Assembly (NCBI RefSeq): GCF_040729435.1
Contig: NZ_CP160398.1
Coordinates: forward strand, 2,294,001 to 2,358,000
Length of the DNA: 64,000 bases
Direction of reading: 5' to 3'
DNA from: Pseudomonas sp. HOU2
GTDB taxonomy: Bacteria; Pseudomonadota; Gammaproteobacteria; Pseudomonadales; Pseudomonadaceae
Shown: in pieces, positions 21,328 to 30,766 of the stretch
Layout: each line of letters opens with the position of its first letter
Position numbering within the stretch: position 1 is the first letter of the stretch
Translations under genes and position numbers: made by a program
The notes under the pieces: model-generated
What the model was told of the DNA's origin: nothing
Seen by the model: only the letters and a program-made list of their open reading frames with translations
Databases searched by the model: none

Positions 21328-24276
21328 ATGAAGCCGCACATGCCCAAAGGATTGATTCGCGCGATTGGCGCCTTGTTGACTGCTCTGGCCCTCTACAGCC
21401 TGCTGGGGTTTCTGATTTTGCCGGGCATCGCCCTGCGTATCGCCAACCAGCAACTGGCGAACTATGCCACGGTGCCTGCGCATATCCAGCGCATCGAACT
21501 CAATCCGTTCAGCCTGGAAGTTACCCTGTGGGGGCTGGTCGTCGGTGAGCCGGGCAAGGAGCAAGTCGGCTTCGAGCGGCTGTACGCCAATCTGCAACTC
21601 GACAGCCTGTGGACCAAGGCGCTGCATCTGGCCGATATCGAGCTGGACAAGCCCAAGACCGAAATCCTCTTCGCCAAAGACGGCCAGCTCAATCTGCTGG
21701 GCCTGTTCAAGATTCCCGCCAGCGAACCGACCCCGGCCGATCCGAATGCCAAGCCGTTCCCGCTGCGCATCGACCGCATTCAACTGGCCGGCGGCAACGT
21801 GCATTTCCAGGACGCCCGGCCGAGCGAGCCCATCGAGTTTCTCTACGACAAGCTCGATTTCGAGCTGAAAAACCTCAGCACTCTGCCCGAAGACAATGCC
21901 GATATGACCCTGGTGGCTGCCGGCCCGGCCGGTGGGCAGATCGACTGGAAGGGCAACTTCAGCCTGATCCCGTTCACCTCCGAAGGCACACTGAAAGTCA
22001 CCGACGGCAAGATGAAGTCATTCTGGCCCTACGTGCGTGACGCCGTGCCGCTGGTGCTCGAAGACGGCGTGATCAACCTCAGCACCGAATACAAACTGAA
22101 TCTGTCGAAAGAAACCGAACTGCTGTTGAACAACGTCGCGGTGAGCATTGCCCCATTCGCGATCAAGGCGCCGGACGGCCGGCCGCTGGCAAAACTCGAA
22201 CGCCTCGATGTCAGCGAGACCTCGGTCGACCTGGCCAAACAGCAAGTGGTGGTCGGCAAGATCCGCAGCAACAAACTGGAAACCTGGGCCGCGCTCGAAG
22301 CCGACGGTCAGCTCGACTGGCAGAAACTGTTCGCCAGTCAGCCATCGAAACCTGCCGCCAAGGCCGCCGCCGAACCCAAGACCACTCCGGCCGCCGCCGA
22401 CTCGCCGAAAGAGCCGGCCGCGCCGAGCAAGCCCTGGCAAGTGCTGCTCAAAGACGTCCAGCTACGCAACTACACCGTGCATCTCGCCGACCGCTCGGCC
22501 AACCCACCCGTGGCACTGGATGTCACCCCGCTGAATATCGACCTGCAGGATTTCGACAGCCTCAACGGCTCGCCTTTCAAGGTCAGGCTCGACAGCGGCT
22601 TGGGCAAACAAGGCAAGATCAACGCCGACGGTGTGGTCAACCTCGCGCCGGTCACCGCCCAGCTCAACGTGAAAACCCAAGACATCGACCTGCGCGTCGC
22701 ACAGTCCTACATCAATCCGTTCATTCGCCTGGAACTGCGCAGCGGCATGCTCGGCAGCGACCTCAAGGTCAACCTCAAGAGCACCGCCCCCCTGGCACTC
22801 GGCGTGACCGGACGCGCGCAGATCGATCAACTGCACACCCTCGACACCCTGAAAACCCGCGACTTCCTCAAGTGGCAGCAGGTGGTGGTTGAAGGCATCA
22901 ACTATCAGCACGGTGACAGCCTGTCGATCGACAAGGTCAACCTGTTCCAGCCGTATGCGCGCTTCATGATCAACGATGACCGCACCACCAACATCGACGA
23001 TCTGCTGATCCCGCAGCCCGCTGACAATGGCGCGAAACCCGCAGCGGCGAAACCGGCCAGCAAAGACAAACCGCTGGGCATTCACATCGGCGCGATTGCG
23101 ATCAACGACGGTTCGGCCAACTTCGCCGATTTCAGCCTGACGCCAAACTTCGCCACCGCGATTCAACAGCTCAACGGCCAGATCGGCACCATCGACAGTC
23201 GTCAGGCGAAACCGGCCAGCGTCGACATCAAGGGCAAGGTCGATCGCTATGCTCCGGTGACCATCAAAGGTGCGGTCAACCCGTTCGACCCGATGGCCAG
23301 CCTCGACATCGCCACCAGTTTCAAACGCGTCGAGCTGACCACCCTGACGCCCTACTCCGGCAAGTTCGCCGGTTACCGCATCCGCAAGGGCCGGCTCAAC
23401 CTCGACCTGCATTACCTGATCACCAAGGGCCAGTTGAAGGCTGAAAACAAAGTGGTGGTCGAGCAACTGCAACTCGGCGAGAAAGTCGACAGCCCGGATG
23501 CCGTGAGCTTGCCGTTGAAACTGGCGATTGCCCTGCTCAAGGACGTCGATGGCAAGATCTCCATCGAGCTGCCGGTGACCGGCGACCTCAACAACCCGCA
23601 GTTCAGCGTGATGCCGATTGTCTGGCAGACCCTGCGCAACCTGATCGTCAAGGCCGCCGCCGCACCGTTCAAGATGATTGGCGGGCTGATCAACGGTGGC
23701 GGCTCCGAGGACCTCGGTACCGTGTCCTTTGCTGCGGGCTCCAGTGACCTGAGCAAGGACGCCGAGTCGGCGCTGGACAAACTGTCCAAGGCCCTCAAGG
23801 AACGTCCAGCCCTGCGTCTGGAAATCGAAGGCACTGCCGCACAGAGCAGCGACGGTCCGTTGATCGCCGAACAGCGTCTGGAGCGCGAATACCAGTACAA
23901 CTACTACAAGATGCTCCAGCGTCGGGGCGACAAGGTGCCGGCGCAAGCGTCCCTGCTGCAAGTGCCGGAGAGCGAGAAAGGCCCGCTGCTTGAAGGCATC
24001 TACCGTACCCGTCTGAAAACTCAGCCACCGGCCGAATGGAAAGATCTGGGCAAGGAAGAACGCACGGCGAAAATGCGTGATGGCGTGATCAAGTTCTGGA
24101 GTTCCAGCGATGTGCTGCTGCGGCAGTTGGGTCAGGAACGCGCCAGCAGCATCAAGGACTATCTGGTCGACAAAGCCCAATTGGCGGATGACCGGGTGTA
24201 CTTCATCGATGCCAATCTGGGCGAAGCCGAGAGCGATGGCCGGGTCGTGACGCAAATGCACCTGGACGCCGAATGA
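21328..24276 (+). CDS. DUF748 (AsmA-like) envelope protein
   Basis: A 982-residue protein of the DUF748 family. One N-terminal membrane segment (about residues 12-35) anchors a long periplasmic part made of repeated AsmA-like beta-rich blocks (for example FSLEVTLWGLVVGEP, KADVDIKG-like strands). An Ala/Pro/Lys-rich linker lies near residues 340-370. The last 180 residues start with VSFAAGSSDLSKDAESALDK, which looks like an OmpA-type fold. AsmA-like proteins are thought to help move phospholipids between membranes, so an envelope role is a reasonable inference. I start at the ATG at 21328 (21340 also possible). Its stop overlaps the next gene. Confidence 0.75.
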   Translation: MKPHMPKGLIRAIGALLTALALYSLLGFLILPGIALRIANQQLANYATVPAHIQRIELNPFSLEVTLWGLVVGEPGKEQVGFERLYANLQLDSLWTKALHLADIELDKPKTEILFAKDGQLNLLGLFKIPASEPTPADPNAKPFPLRIDRIQLAGGNVHFQDARPSEPIEFLYDKLDFELKNLSTLPEDNADMTLVAAGPAGGQIDWKGNFSLIPFTSEGTLKVTDGKMKSFWPYVRDAVPLVLEDGVINLSTEYKLNLSKETELLLNNVAVSIAPFAIKAPDGRPLAKLERLDVSETSVDLAKQQVVVGKIRSNKLETWAALEADGQLDWQKLFASQPSKPAAKAAAEPKTTPAAADSPKEPAAPSKPWQVLLKDVQLRNYTVHLADRSANPPVALDVTPLNIDLQDFDSLNGSPFKVRLDSGLGKQGKINADGVVNLAPVTAQLNVKTQDIDLRVAQSYINPFIRLELRSGMLGSDLKVNLKSTAPLALGVTGRAQIDQLHTLDTLKTRDFLKWQQVVVEGINYQHGDSLSIDKVNLFQPYARFMINDDRTTNIDDLLIPQPADNGAKPAAAKPASKDKPLGIHIGAIAINDGSANFADFSLTPNFATAIQQLNGQIGTIDSRQAKPASVDIKGKVDRYAPVTIKGAVNPFDPMASLDIATSFKRVELTTLTPYSGKFAGYRIRKGRLNLDLHYLITKGQLKAENKVVVEQLQLGEKVDSPDAVSLPLKLAIALLKDVDGKISIELPVTGDLNNPQFSVMPIVWQTLRNLIVKAAAAPFKMIGGLINGGGSEDLGTVSFAAGSSDLSKDAESALDKLSKALKERPALRLEIEGTAAQSSDGPLIAEQRLEREYQYNYYKMLQRRGDKVPAQASLLQVPESEKGPLLEGIYRTRLKTQPPAEWKDLGKEERTAKMRDGVIKFWSSSDVLLRQLGQERASSIKDYLVDKAQLADDRVYFIDANLGEAESDGRVVTQMHLDAE

Positions 24277-24572
24277 TGAACCACAAATGGCGGGTTGCGC
24301 TGACACTGCTGCTCGCCGCCAGCCCCGCGCTGGCCTCCGACACGCTGCGCTGCGGCAGCCAACTGGTCAGTCTCGGCGACCGCGCCAGCGAAGTGCTGCA
24401 GAAGTGCGGCGAACCGGTCAGCCGCGACGTCCTCGGCTACAAGCGCAGCGCCAACCGTCGCGAAGAGTTTCAGGTCGAGGAATGGACCTACGGCCCGAGT
24501 AACGGCATGTATCAGTACCTGCGCTTTGAAGGCAATCGCCTGCGGCAGATCAACAGCAAGCGCGGTAATTAA
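24273..24572 (+). CDS. DUF2845 secreted small protein
   Basis: A 99-residue protein with a signal peptide ending ASPALA near residue 21, then DTLRCGSQLVSLGDRASEVLQKCGEPVSR, the DUF2845 pattern with two cysteines that could form a disulphide. The end EEWTYGPSNGMYQYLRFEGNRL resembles SmpA/BamE-like small beta proteins. It starts four bases before the DUF748 stop, so the two are coupled and probably act together. No enzymatic motif is seen. Confidence 0.75.
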   Translation: MMNHKWRVALTLLLAASPALASDTLRCGSQLVSLGDRASEVLQKCGEPVSRDVLGYKRSANRREEFQVEEWTYGPSNGMYQYLRFEGNRLRQINSKRGN

Positions 24573-24580
24573 TTCCCCCC

Positions 24581-24671
24581 TGTAGGAGTGAGCCTGCTCG
24601 CGATAGCGGTGTGTCAGTCAGCAGATTTCTCCATCTGACACACCGCTATCGCGAGCAGGCTCACTCCTACA
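24581..24671. repeat. REP-type hairpin, family A
   Basis: TGTAGGAGTGAGCCTGCTCG continuing CGATAGCGGTGTGTCAG is followed by a near-perfect inverted copy. This is the best-conserved family A copy in the window. It begins nine bases after the DUF2845 stop, between convergent genes. Confidence 0.93.
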
Positions 24672-24834
24672 ATTGTTTTATGGTGCCCCTGAAATAGAAC
24701 AAGCCCCGACACAAGTGCCGGGGCCTGTAATGGTCACATCCGTGTGACCGTTCGCATGAACTCTAAAGTTGCGGCAGACGTATTGCTCGGCCCGTCTGTC
24801 GCGTCTTCTCCCGGTCCAGGCGAGAAGTCATGCC

Positions 24835-25191
24835 TTACTCGGCTTTCAGGCCGTCAGCGGAAACCGCTTTGACGCCTTTGATTTTCTTGGTGATGTTCAC
24901 CGCGGTGGTTTTCTGAGCTTCGGTGACAGCGACGTCAGAAGACAGGGAAACCACACCTTTGTTGGTTTCGACTTTGATGTCGGTACCAGGAATGCCTTTT
25001 TCGGTTACCAGGTCGCTTTTGACTTTGGTAGTGATCCAGGTATCGGAAGTAGCTTCTTTAGCCTTGGTCATTTCACCAGCAGCCAGAGTCATTGGAGCCT
25101 GAGTAGCCTGGGTGGTTTGTGCAAAGGCACCGGAAGCCATGGTCAGGGTCAGCGCGGTAGCAGCAGCGGCAGTGATAGCGAACTTCTTCAT
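24835..25191 (-). CDS. BON-domain periplasmic protein
   Basis: A 118-residue protein with a clear signal peptide (MKKFAITAAAATALTLTMAS, cleavage near AFA-QTT) and one BON domain from about residue 50: WITTKVKSDLVTEKGIPGTD followed by VKVETNKGVVSLSSDV and AVNITKKIKGVKAV. E. coli OsmY and DolP are relatives; BON domains bind phospholipid or stabilise the envelope under stress. AGGAG lies seven bases before the ATG. Upstream is a close match to a -24/-12 promoter. A GC-rich hairpin at 24703-24724 may be its terminator. Confidence 0.85.
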   Translation of the reverse strand: MKKFAITAAAATALTLTMASGAFAQTTQATQAPMTLAAGEMTKAKEATSDTWITTKVKSDLVTEKGIPGTDIKVETNKGVVSLSSDVAVTEAQKTTAVNITKKIKGVKAVSADGLKAE

Positions 25192-25255
25192 ACGAGTAAC
25201 TCCTGTTTTTCTGGAAAGTCTGCTGGATTACTTGTCAGCAGGGTTACCGAGGTAG

Positions 25256-25273
25256 TTGCGAACGTTGTGCCAA
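25256..25273 (-). promoter_or_regulatory. Candidate sigma54 promoter of the BON gene
   Basis: On the minus strand TTGGCACAACGTTCGCAA has GG and GC separated by exactly ten bases, with one mismatch in the -12 element. The expected start is about 55 bases before the ATG. AT-rich sequence lies upstream. It could be coincidence, but element spacing and position are right. Confidence 0.5.
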
Positions 25274-25443
25274 CTTTTTAAAAGATACAAAAGCTATATA
25301 AATCAACATCTTACAGATAATGGAAAATTCCGGATTCATGCAAAATGCATGATTCGGGGAATATTCACTTGCAAGTTGCGGTTTTTTGGAAAGTTCCTAA
25401 GGCGCTGAAATTATTGAGACTTTTATTTTCACCGAATAAAGAA

Positions 25444-25466
25444 AAATGCCCTGCGTGGCAGGGCAT
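25444..25466 (-). terminator. Intrinsic terminator of pilA
   Basis: On the minus strand AATGCCCTG-CCACG-CAGGGCATT is followed by TTTTC, about 20 bases after the pilA stop. Confidence 0.9.
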
Positions 25467-25487
25467 TCGTACATCACGCGCTAGCGA

Positions 25488-25925
25488 TCAAGTACCGCTG
25501 GCGGTACAGCCTTTTGGCGAATAATCCGCGTTAACAGTAGTGGCACAGGTCCACACGCCAGAGGTATTACCCGTAGCAGCGCCCGAACGAGTGAGCGTGA
25601 TGGTTTTGCCCAGTACCGGACCCGGAGCGTTGAGCAGCGTACAGCTGATGCTGCCCGCCCCCGTCGCCGCTGTGCCTGTAACCGAGACCGTACAGTTGGA
25701 GGTGGTGGCTGTACCGCCATTCACAGCGTTTATATCCGGAGCGGTACCTTGATTGATGGTGTCCTCGAACGGCACCTTCATCGCACTGATCTCCGCCAGC
25801 CCCGCGGTCACTTTTGACCGCGCCTGATACTTCGAATACTGCGGCAAGGCGATGGTTGCCAGGATGCCGATGATCGCGACGACGATCAGCAGCTCGATCA
25901 GAGTGAAACCTTGTTGTTTTTTCAT
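25488..25925 (-). CDS. pilA: Type IV major pilin PilA
   Basis: A 145-residue type IVa prepilin with a six-residue basic leader MKKQQG, cleavage before Phe+1, Glu5 in FTLIELLIVV, and the long hydrophobic alpha-1 helix ending near YSKYQARSK. Cysteines near the C-terminus (CATTVNADYSPKGC) should form the D-loop disulphide. The body is rich in Thr/Gly/Ala. It is divergent from pilBCD, has its own sigma54 promoter and terminator, and is processed by PilD from the same locus. PilR in this window is the expected activator. Confidence 0.93.
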   Translation of the reverse strand: MKKQQGFTLIELLIVVAIIGILATIALPQYSKYQARSKVTAGLAEISAMKVPFEDTINQGTAPDINAVNGGTATTSNCTVSVTGTAATGAGSISCTLLNAPGPVLGKTITLTRSGAATGNTSGVWTCATTVNADYSPKGCTASGT

Positions 25926-25973
25926 AGACACGCTCCATGCATGAGTCGAAATCTCATGATCTGAAAGGGACGC

Positions 25974-25990
25974 AGCATAGGCCATGCCAA
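25974..25990 (-). promoter_or_regulatory. Sigma54 promoter of pilA
   Basis: On the minus strand TTGGCATGGCCTATGCT has GG and GC ten bases apart, giving a start about 38 bases before the pilA ATG. P. aeruginosa pilA is RpoN/PilR-dependent, which fits. Confidence 0.8.
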
Positions 25991-26151
25991 TGCCTTCCAG
26001 GCCCCGTCCATTGGGCGCAAAGCGTGTGCGATGTCATTTCCTACAACCTGCAACCGCACTATCTGACACTTTTTGTCACCTGTACCGGGCGTGTTTGGCG
26101 CTGTCACTTGACTAGGCTATAAGTCATGAACTGTCAGCATCCGGAATCCCC

Positions 26152-27852
26152 ATGAATGACATCGCTCTGAGCGGTCTGGCCAAGCAATTGGTACAGGCCG
26201 AACTGCTTACGGAAAAAAGCGCCCAGCAGGCCTGGCAACAGGCGCAGCGCAATCGGCTGTCGCTGGTCAGCTACCTGGTGCAGAACAAACTGGTGAAGAG
26301 CTCACAGGTGGCCGAGATCGCTTCCGAGCATTTCGGCATGGCCTTCATGGACCTCAATTGCCTCGACAAGGAAACCCAGCCCAAAGGCCTGGTCAGTGAA
26401 AAACTGGTGCGCCAGCACCACGCCCTGCCCTTGTGGCGTCGTGGCAACAAACTGTTCGTGGGCATTTCCGACCCGAGCAATCATCAGGCGATCAATGACA
26501 TTCAGTTCAGCACCGGGCTGAGCACCGAAGCCATTCTGGTGGAGGACGACAAGCTCACTGATGCCATCGAGAAATTCTTCGACACTCACGCCAGTGGTCT
26601 CGAAGACATGGCCGACGTCGATCTCGACGGCGTGGATGTCGAGTCCGTCGACGACAGCCGCCAGGACGCCATTGGCGGCCTCGACGCCGACGACGCGCCG
26701 GTCGTGCGCTTCGTGCACAAGATGCTGCTCGACGCGATCAAGAGTGGCTCGTCGGACTTGCACTTCGAACCCTACGAAAAAAACTTCAGGGTGCGGGTGC
26801 GCACCGACGGCATCCTGCGCGAGGTGGCCAAACCGCCGATCCAGTTGGCCGGACGAATCGCCGCACGCCTGAAAGTCATGGCCAGCCTGGACATCTCGGA
26901 ACGCCGCAAACCCCAGGACGGACGGATCAAGATGCGCCTGTCGAAGACCAAGTCGATCGACTTCCGGGTCAACACCTTGCCGACCCTGTGGGGTGAGAAA
27001 GTGGTGATCCGGATCCTCGATCCGTCCAGCGCGCAGATCGGCATCGATGCATTGGGTTACGAGCCGGCGCAGAAAGAGCTGTACATGGCAGCACTCAAGC
27101 AGCCGCAGGGCATGATTCTGGTAACCGGGCCTACGGGCTCGGGGAAAACCGTGTCGCTGTACACCGGCCTGAATATTCTCAACACCGTCGACATCAACAT
27201 TTCCACCGCCGAAGATCCGGTGGAAATCAACATGGAAGGCATCAACCAGGTCAACGTCAATCCGAAACAGGGGCTGGATTTTGCTCAGGCTCTGCGTTCG
27301 TTTCTGCGGCAGGACCCGGACGTGATCATGGTCGGCGAGATCCGTGACCTGGAAACCGCCGAAATCGCGATCAAGGCCGCGCAGACCGGCCACCTGGTGC
27401 TGTCCACGCTGCACACCAACAGCGCCGCCGAAACCCTGACCCGTCTGCACAACATGGGCATTCCCGGGTTCAACATCGCCACCTCGGTCAGCCTGATCAT
27501 CGCCCAGCGCCTGGCGCGCAAGCTGTGCAGCCACTGCAAGAAACCGATCGAGATCCCTCGCGAGACATTGATCAGGGAGGGTTTCCCGCCGGAACAGATC
27601 GGCAGTTTCACGATCTATGAGCCGGTCGGTTGCGATCACTGTAACGGCGGCTACAAGGGCCGCGTGGGGATTTACGAAGTGGTGAAGAACACCCCCGAGC
27701 TGCAACGGCTGATCATGGCCGAAGGCAACTCGTTGGAAATCGACAGCCAGATGCGTCGCGACGGCTTCGACGACCTGCGCACCTCGGGCCTGCACAAGGC
27801 CATGCAAGGCATCACCAGCCTGGAAGAAATCAACCGGGTCACCAAGGACTGA
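26152..27852 (+). CDS. pilB: Type IV pilus assembly ATPase PilB
   Basis: A 566-residue hexameric ATPase that powers pilus extension. The N-terminal MshEN-like domain is followed by the GspE core: Walker A GPTGSGKT at 326-333, Asp box STAEDPVE, Walker B IMVGEIRDLETAEIA, and the His box HLVLSTLHTNSAAETL. A tetra-cysteine zinc site is formed by CSHC and CDHC. It begins pilBCD, divergent from pilA, with two bases between it and pilC. Confidence 0.96.
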   Translation: MNDIALSGLAKQLVQAELLTEKSAQQAWQQAQRNRLSLVSYLVQNKLVKSSQVAEIASEHFGMAFMDLNCLDKETQPKGLVSEKLVRQHHALPLWRRGNKLFVGISDPSNHQAINDIQFSTGLSTEAILVEDDKLTDAIEKFFDTHASGLEDMADVDLDGVDVESVDDSRQDAIGGLDADDAPVVRFVHKMLLDAIKSGSSDLHFEPYEKNFRVRVRTDGILREVAKPPIQLAGRIAARLKVMASLDISERRKPQDGRIKMRLSKTKSIDFRVNTLPTLWGEKVVIRILDPSSAQIGIDALGYEPAQKELYMAALKQPQGMILVTGPTGSGKTVSLYTGLNILNTVDINISTAEDPVEINMEGINQVNVNPKQGLDFAQALRSFLRQDPDVIMVGEIRDLETAEIAIKAAQTGHLVLSTLHTNSAAETLTRLHNMGIPGFNIATSVSLIIAQRLARKLCSHCKKPIEIPRETLIREGFPPEQIGSFTIYEPVGCDHCNGGYKGRVGIYEVVKNTPELQRLIMAEGNSLEIDSQMRRDGFDDLRTSGLHKAMQGITSLEEINRVTKD

Positions 27853-27854
27853 AC

Positions 27855-29072
27855 ATGGCGGTCAAGGCAGCGAAAATCAGTATCTACGCCTGGGAAGGCA
27901 CGGATCGCAAAGGCAGCAAGGTCACGGGCGAGCTGAGCGGGCAGAACCCCGCGCTGATCAAGGCCCAACTGCGCAAGCAAGGAATCAATCCAGGCAAGGT
28001 ACGGAAGAAATCCACCTCCCTGCTCAGCCTCGGCAAACGCATCAAGGCCCAAGACATCGCCCTGTTCACCCGGCAGATGGCAACCATGATGAAAGCCGGC
28101 GTACCGCTGCTGCAGTCGTTCGACATCATTGGCGAAGGCTTCGACAACCCGGCGATGCGCAAACTGGTAGACGAGGTGAAGCAGGAAGTGGCCGCCGGAA
28201 ACAGCTTCGCCGCCGCACTGCGCAAGAAACCGCAGTATTTCGATGAGCTGTATTGCAACCTGGTGGATGCTGGCGAGCAATCCGGCGCCCTCGATACGTT
28301 GCTCGAACGGGTCGCGACCTATAAGGAAAAAAGCGAAGCGCTCAAGGCCAAGATCAAGAAAGCCCTGACCTATCCCAGCGCGGTGGTGCTGGTGGCAATG
28401 GTCGTCACCGGGATTCTGCTGGTAAAAGTGGTGCCGCAGTTTCAGTCGGTATTTTCCGGTTTCGGTGCTGAACTGCCGGCCTTTACCCTGATGGTAATCA
28501 GTATCTCGGAGTTCATGCAGCAATGGTGGTGGGCGGTGCTTGGAGCACTGATTGCAGCGGTGTTCGGCATCCGTCATGCGCTGAAGAAATCCCAGGCCCT
28601 GCGCGACCGCAAAGACACCTGGCTGCTGAAACTGCCGCTGGTGGGGACGCTGATGTACAAGTCGGCGGTGGCGCGATTCGCTCGCACCCTGTCGACCACT
28701 TTTGCCGCTGGCGTACCGCTGGTGGAGGCACTGGACTCAGTGGCAGGTGCCACCGGCAACGTGGTGTTCAAACGCGCGGTGCTGCGTATCCGCCAGGACG
28801 TCGCCACCGGCATGCAGCTGAATTTCTCGATGCGCAGCACCGGCGTCTTCCCCAACATGGCGGTGCAGATGACCGCCATCGGTGAGGAGTCGGGTGCGCT
28901 GGACGACATGCTCGACAAGGTCGCCGGTTTTTATGAAGAGGAAGTGGATAACATGGTCGACAACCTCACCAGCCTGATGGAGCCGTTCGTCATGGTGGTG
29001 CTCGGGGTCATCGTCGGCGGGCTGGTCGTGGCCATGTACCTGCCGATCTTCCAACTCGGCTCAGCGATCTGA
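27855..29072 (+). CDS. pilC: Type IV pilus platform protein PilC
   Basis: A 405-residue inner-membrane GspF-family protein that couples PilB to pilin insertion. Two repeated cytoplasmic GspF domains (FTRQMATMMKAGVPLLQSFD and FARTLSTTFAAGVPLVEALD) are separated by membrane segments near residues 170-195 and 215-240, with a third near the C-terminus. Length and order are typical. Confidence 0.96.
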   Translation: MAVKAAKISIYAWEGTDRKGSKVTGELSGQNPALIKAQLRKQGINPGKVRKKSTSLLSLGKRIKAQDIALFTRQMATMMKAGVPLLQSFDIIGEGFDNPAMRKLVDEVKQEVAAGNSFAAALRKKPQYFDELYCNLVDAGEQSGALDTLLERVATYKEKSEALKAKIKKALTYPSAVVLVAMVVTGILLVKVVPQFQSVFSGFGAELPAFTLMVISISEFMQQWWWAVLGALIAAVFGIRHALKKSQALRDRKDTWLLKLPLVGTLMYKSAVARFARTLSTTFAAGVPLVEALDSVAGATGNVVFKRAVLRIRQDVATGMQLNFSMRSTGVFPNMAVQMTAIGEESGALDDMLDKVAGFYEEEVDNMVDNLTSLMEPFVMVVLGVIVGGLVVAMYLPIFQLGSAI

Positions 29073-29073
29073 C

Positions 29074-29946
29074 ATGCCTATCGACCAACTTTTCAGTCTG
29101 TATCCGCTGGCCTTCGTACTCACCGCCCTGCTGCTGGGTCTGGTGGTCGGCAGTTTTCTCAACGTGCTGGTCTGGCGTCTGCCGAAAATGCTCGAGCGCG
29201 ACTGGCGCCAGCAGGCCCAAGACGTCCTCGGCCTGCCGAGCGAAACCCCACTGCCGACCTACAACCTGATGCTGCCGCACTCCGAATGCCCGCGCTGCGG
29301 TCACCGGATTCGGGCGTGGGAAAACATTCCGCTGCTCAGTTATCTGTTGCTGCGCGGACGCTGTTCGGCGTGTGCCGCACCGATCAGCAAACGTTATCCC
29401 CTGACCGAACTGGCCTGCGGCCTGCTCTCGGCATTTGTCGCGTGGCATATGGGTTTCGGCTGGCCGGCCGGTCTGTTGATCGTCCTCACCTGGGGGCTGC
29501 TGGCGATGAGCCTGATCGACACCGAACATCAGCTGCTGCCCGATGTGCTGGTGTTGCCGTTGTTGTGGCTGGGGCTGATCGTCAACAGCTTCGGGCTGTT
29601 TGTCTCGCTGCACGCGGCGCTGTGGGGCGCGGTGGCCGGCTACATGGCGCTGTGGTCGGTGTTCTGGCTGTTCAAGCTGCTGACCGGCAAGGACGGCATC
29701 GGCCACGGCGATTTCAAGCTGCTGGCACTGCTCGGCGCCTGGGGTGGCTGGCAGATTCTGCCGCTGACGATTCTGCTGTCGTCGCTGGTGGGGGCGATTG
29801 TCGGGGTGATTCTGTTGCGTCTGCGTGAGCAGAAAACCTCGACGCCGATGCCCTTCGGGCCGTATCTGGCAATTGCCGGCTGGATTGCCTTGCTCTGGGG
29901 TGGTCAAATAACCGACTTCTATTGGCAGTTTGTCGGTTTGAAATGA
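29074..29946 (+). CDS. pilD: Prepilin peptidase/N-methyltransferase PilD
   Basis: A 290-residue polytopic aspartyl protease that cleaves the pilin leaders in this window (PilA, PilE, PilV, PilW, PilX, FimU, FimT) and N-methylates the new N-terminus. Active-site aspartates are Asp149 in [12 protein letters not shown] and Asp213 in GHGDFKLL, the same numbers as in P. aeruginosa PilD. Two CxxC pairs (CPRC, CSAC) form the cytoplasmic zinc site. Its stop overlaps the coaE start. Confidence 0.97.
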   Translation: MPIDQLFSLYPLAFVLTALLLGLVVGSFLNVLVWRLPKMLERDWRQQAQDVLGLPSETPLPTYNLMLPHSECPRCGHRIRAWENIPLLSYLLLRGRCSACAAPISKRYPLTELACGLLSAFVAWHMGFGWPAGLLIVLTWGLLAMSLIDTEHQLLPDVLVLPLLWLGLIVNSFGLFVSLHAALWGAVAGYMALWSVFWLFKLLTGKDGIGHGDFKLLALLGAWGGWQILPLTILLSSLVGAIVGVILLRLREQKTSTPMPFGPYLAIAGWIALLWGGQITDFYWQFVGLK

Positions 29947-30566
29947 ATACCCCTGTGGAAAAACCCTGGATTCTCGGCCTGACCGGCGGCATCGGCAGCG
30001 GTAAAAGCGCCGCGGCCCAGCACTTCATCGATCTCGGGATCCATGTGGTCGACGCCGACCACGCGGCGCGCTGGGTGGTCGAGCCGGGGCGTCCGGCACT
30101 GGCGAAAATTGCCGAACACTTCGGCCCCGGCGTCCTGCAGGCCGATGGCACTCTGGACCGTGCGGCCCTGCGCAAACTGATCTTTGAAGTGCCGGAGGAA
30201 CGCCGCTGGCTCGAAGCTCTGCTGCATCCATTGATCGCCGAGGAAATCGCTCACCATCTGGCGCTGGCAAAATCGCCTTATGCGATTCTGGTGTCGCCGC
30301 TGCTGATCGAATCCGGGCAATACGCGATGACCCAGCGCATCCTGGTGATCGACGCCCCGCAACAACTGCAGATCGAACGCACCTTGCAGCGCGACCAGAC
30401 CAGCGAACAGCAGGTCCAGGCGATCCTCAAGGCCCAGTCGAGCCGCGAAGACCGCGTGAGCCGTGCCGACGATGTGGTGGTCAACGACCGCGACCTCGCC
30501 TGGCTGCACAGCGAAGTCGAGCGCCTGCATCACTTTTACCTGACTTTATCCGGAGGCCAGTCATGA
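29943..30566 (+). CDS. coaE: Dephospho-CoA kinase
   Basis: A 207-residue P-loop kinase for the last step of coenzyme A synthesis. Walker A is GGIGSGKS at residues 15-22, followed by the [13 protein letters not shown] block. I start at the ATG overlapping the pilD stop (ATGA). The pilD-coaE-yacG order is conserved in gamma-proteobacteria. It connects functionally to panBCD, which supply pantothenate. Confidence 0.96.
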   Translation: MNTPVEKPWILGLTGGIGSGKSAAAQHFIDLGIHVVDADHAARWVVEPGRPALAKIAEHFGPGVLQADGTLDRAALRKLIFEVPEERRWLEALLHPLIAEEIAHHLALAKSPYAILVSPLLIESGQYAMTQRILVIDAPQQLQIERTLQRDQTSEQQVQAILKAQSSREDRVSRADDVVVNDRDLAWLHSEVERLHHFYLTLSGGQS

Positions 30567-30760
30567 GCCCTACAACCGTCGAATGCCCAACCTGCGGCGC
30601 CCCCGTGGAATTCACCCCAGAGAACAAATTCCGCCCGTTCTGCTCCGATCGCTGCAAGCTGATCGACCTCGGCGCCTGGGCGTCCGAAGAGCACAAGATT
30701 CCGGTCGCCCCGGATGCCGAAGACGAAATGTTCTCCGGCGATTTCGACCCGCGTCACTGA
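30563..30760 (+). CDS. yacG: DNA gyrase inhibitor YacG
   Basis: A 65-residue zinc-ribbon protein with Cys8, Cys11, Cys27 and Cys31 (CPTC and CSDRC). E. coli YacG binds GyrB and blocks DNA binding. It starts four bases before the coaE stop and ends the pilBCD-coaE-yacG unit. The acidic tail [11 protein letters not shown] is usual. Confidence 0.94.
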   Translation: MSPTTVECPTCGAPVEFTPENKFRPFCSDRCKLIDLGAWASEEHKIPVAPDAEDEMFSGDFDPRH

Positions 30761-30766
30761 ACGCGA

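Noticed and set aside
22462..24306. 614-codon open frame opposite the DUF748 gene
   Set aside because: Composition follows third-position GC of the real gene; no motif or ribosome site.
24733..24750. GGTCACA/TGTGACC as a Vfr/Crp site
   Set aside because: The half-sites are in the reverse order to TGTGA-N6-TCACA, and it lies between convergent 3' ends.
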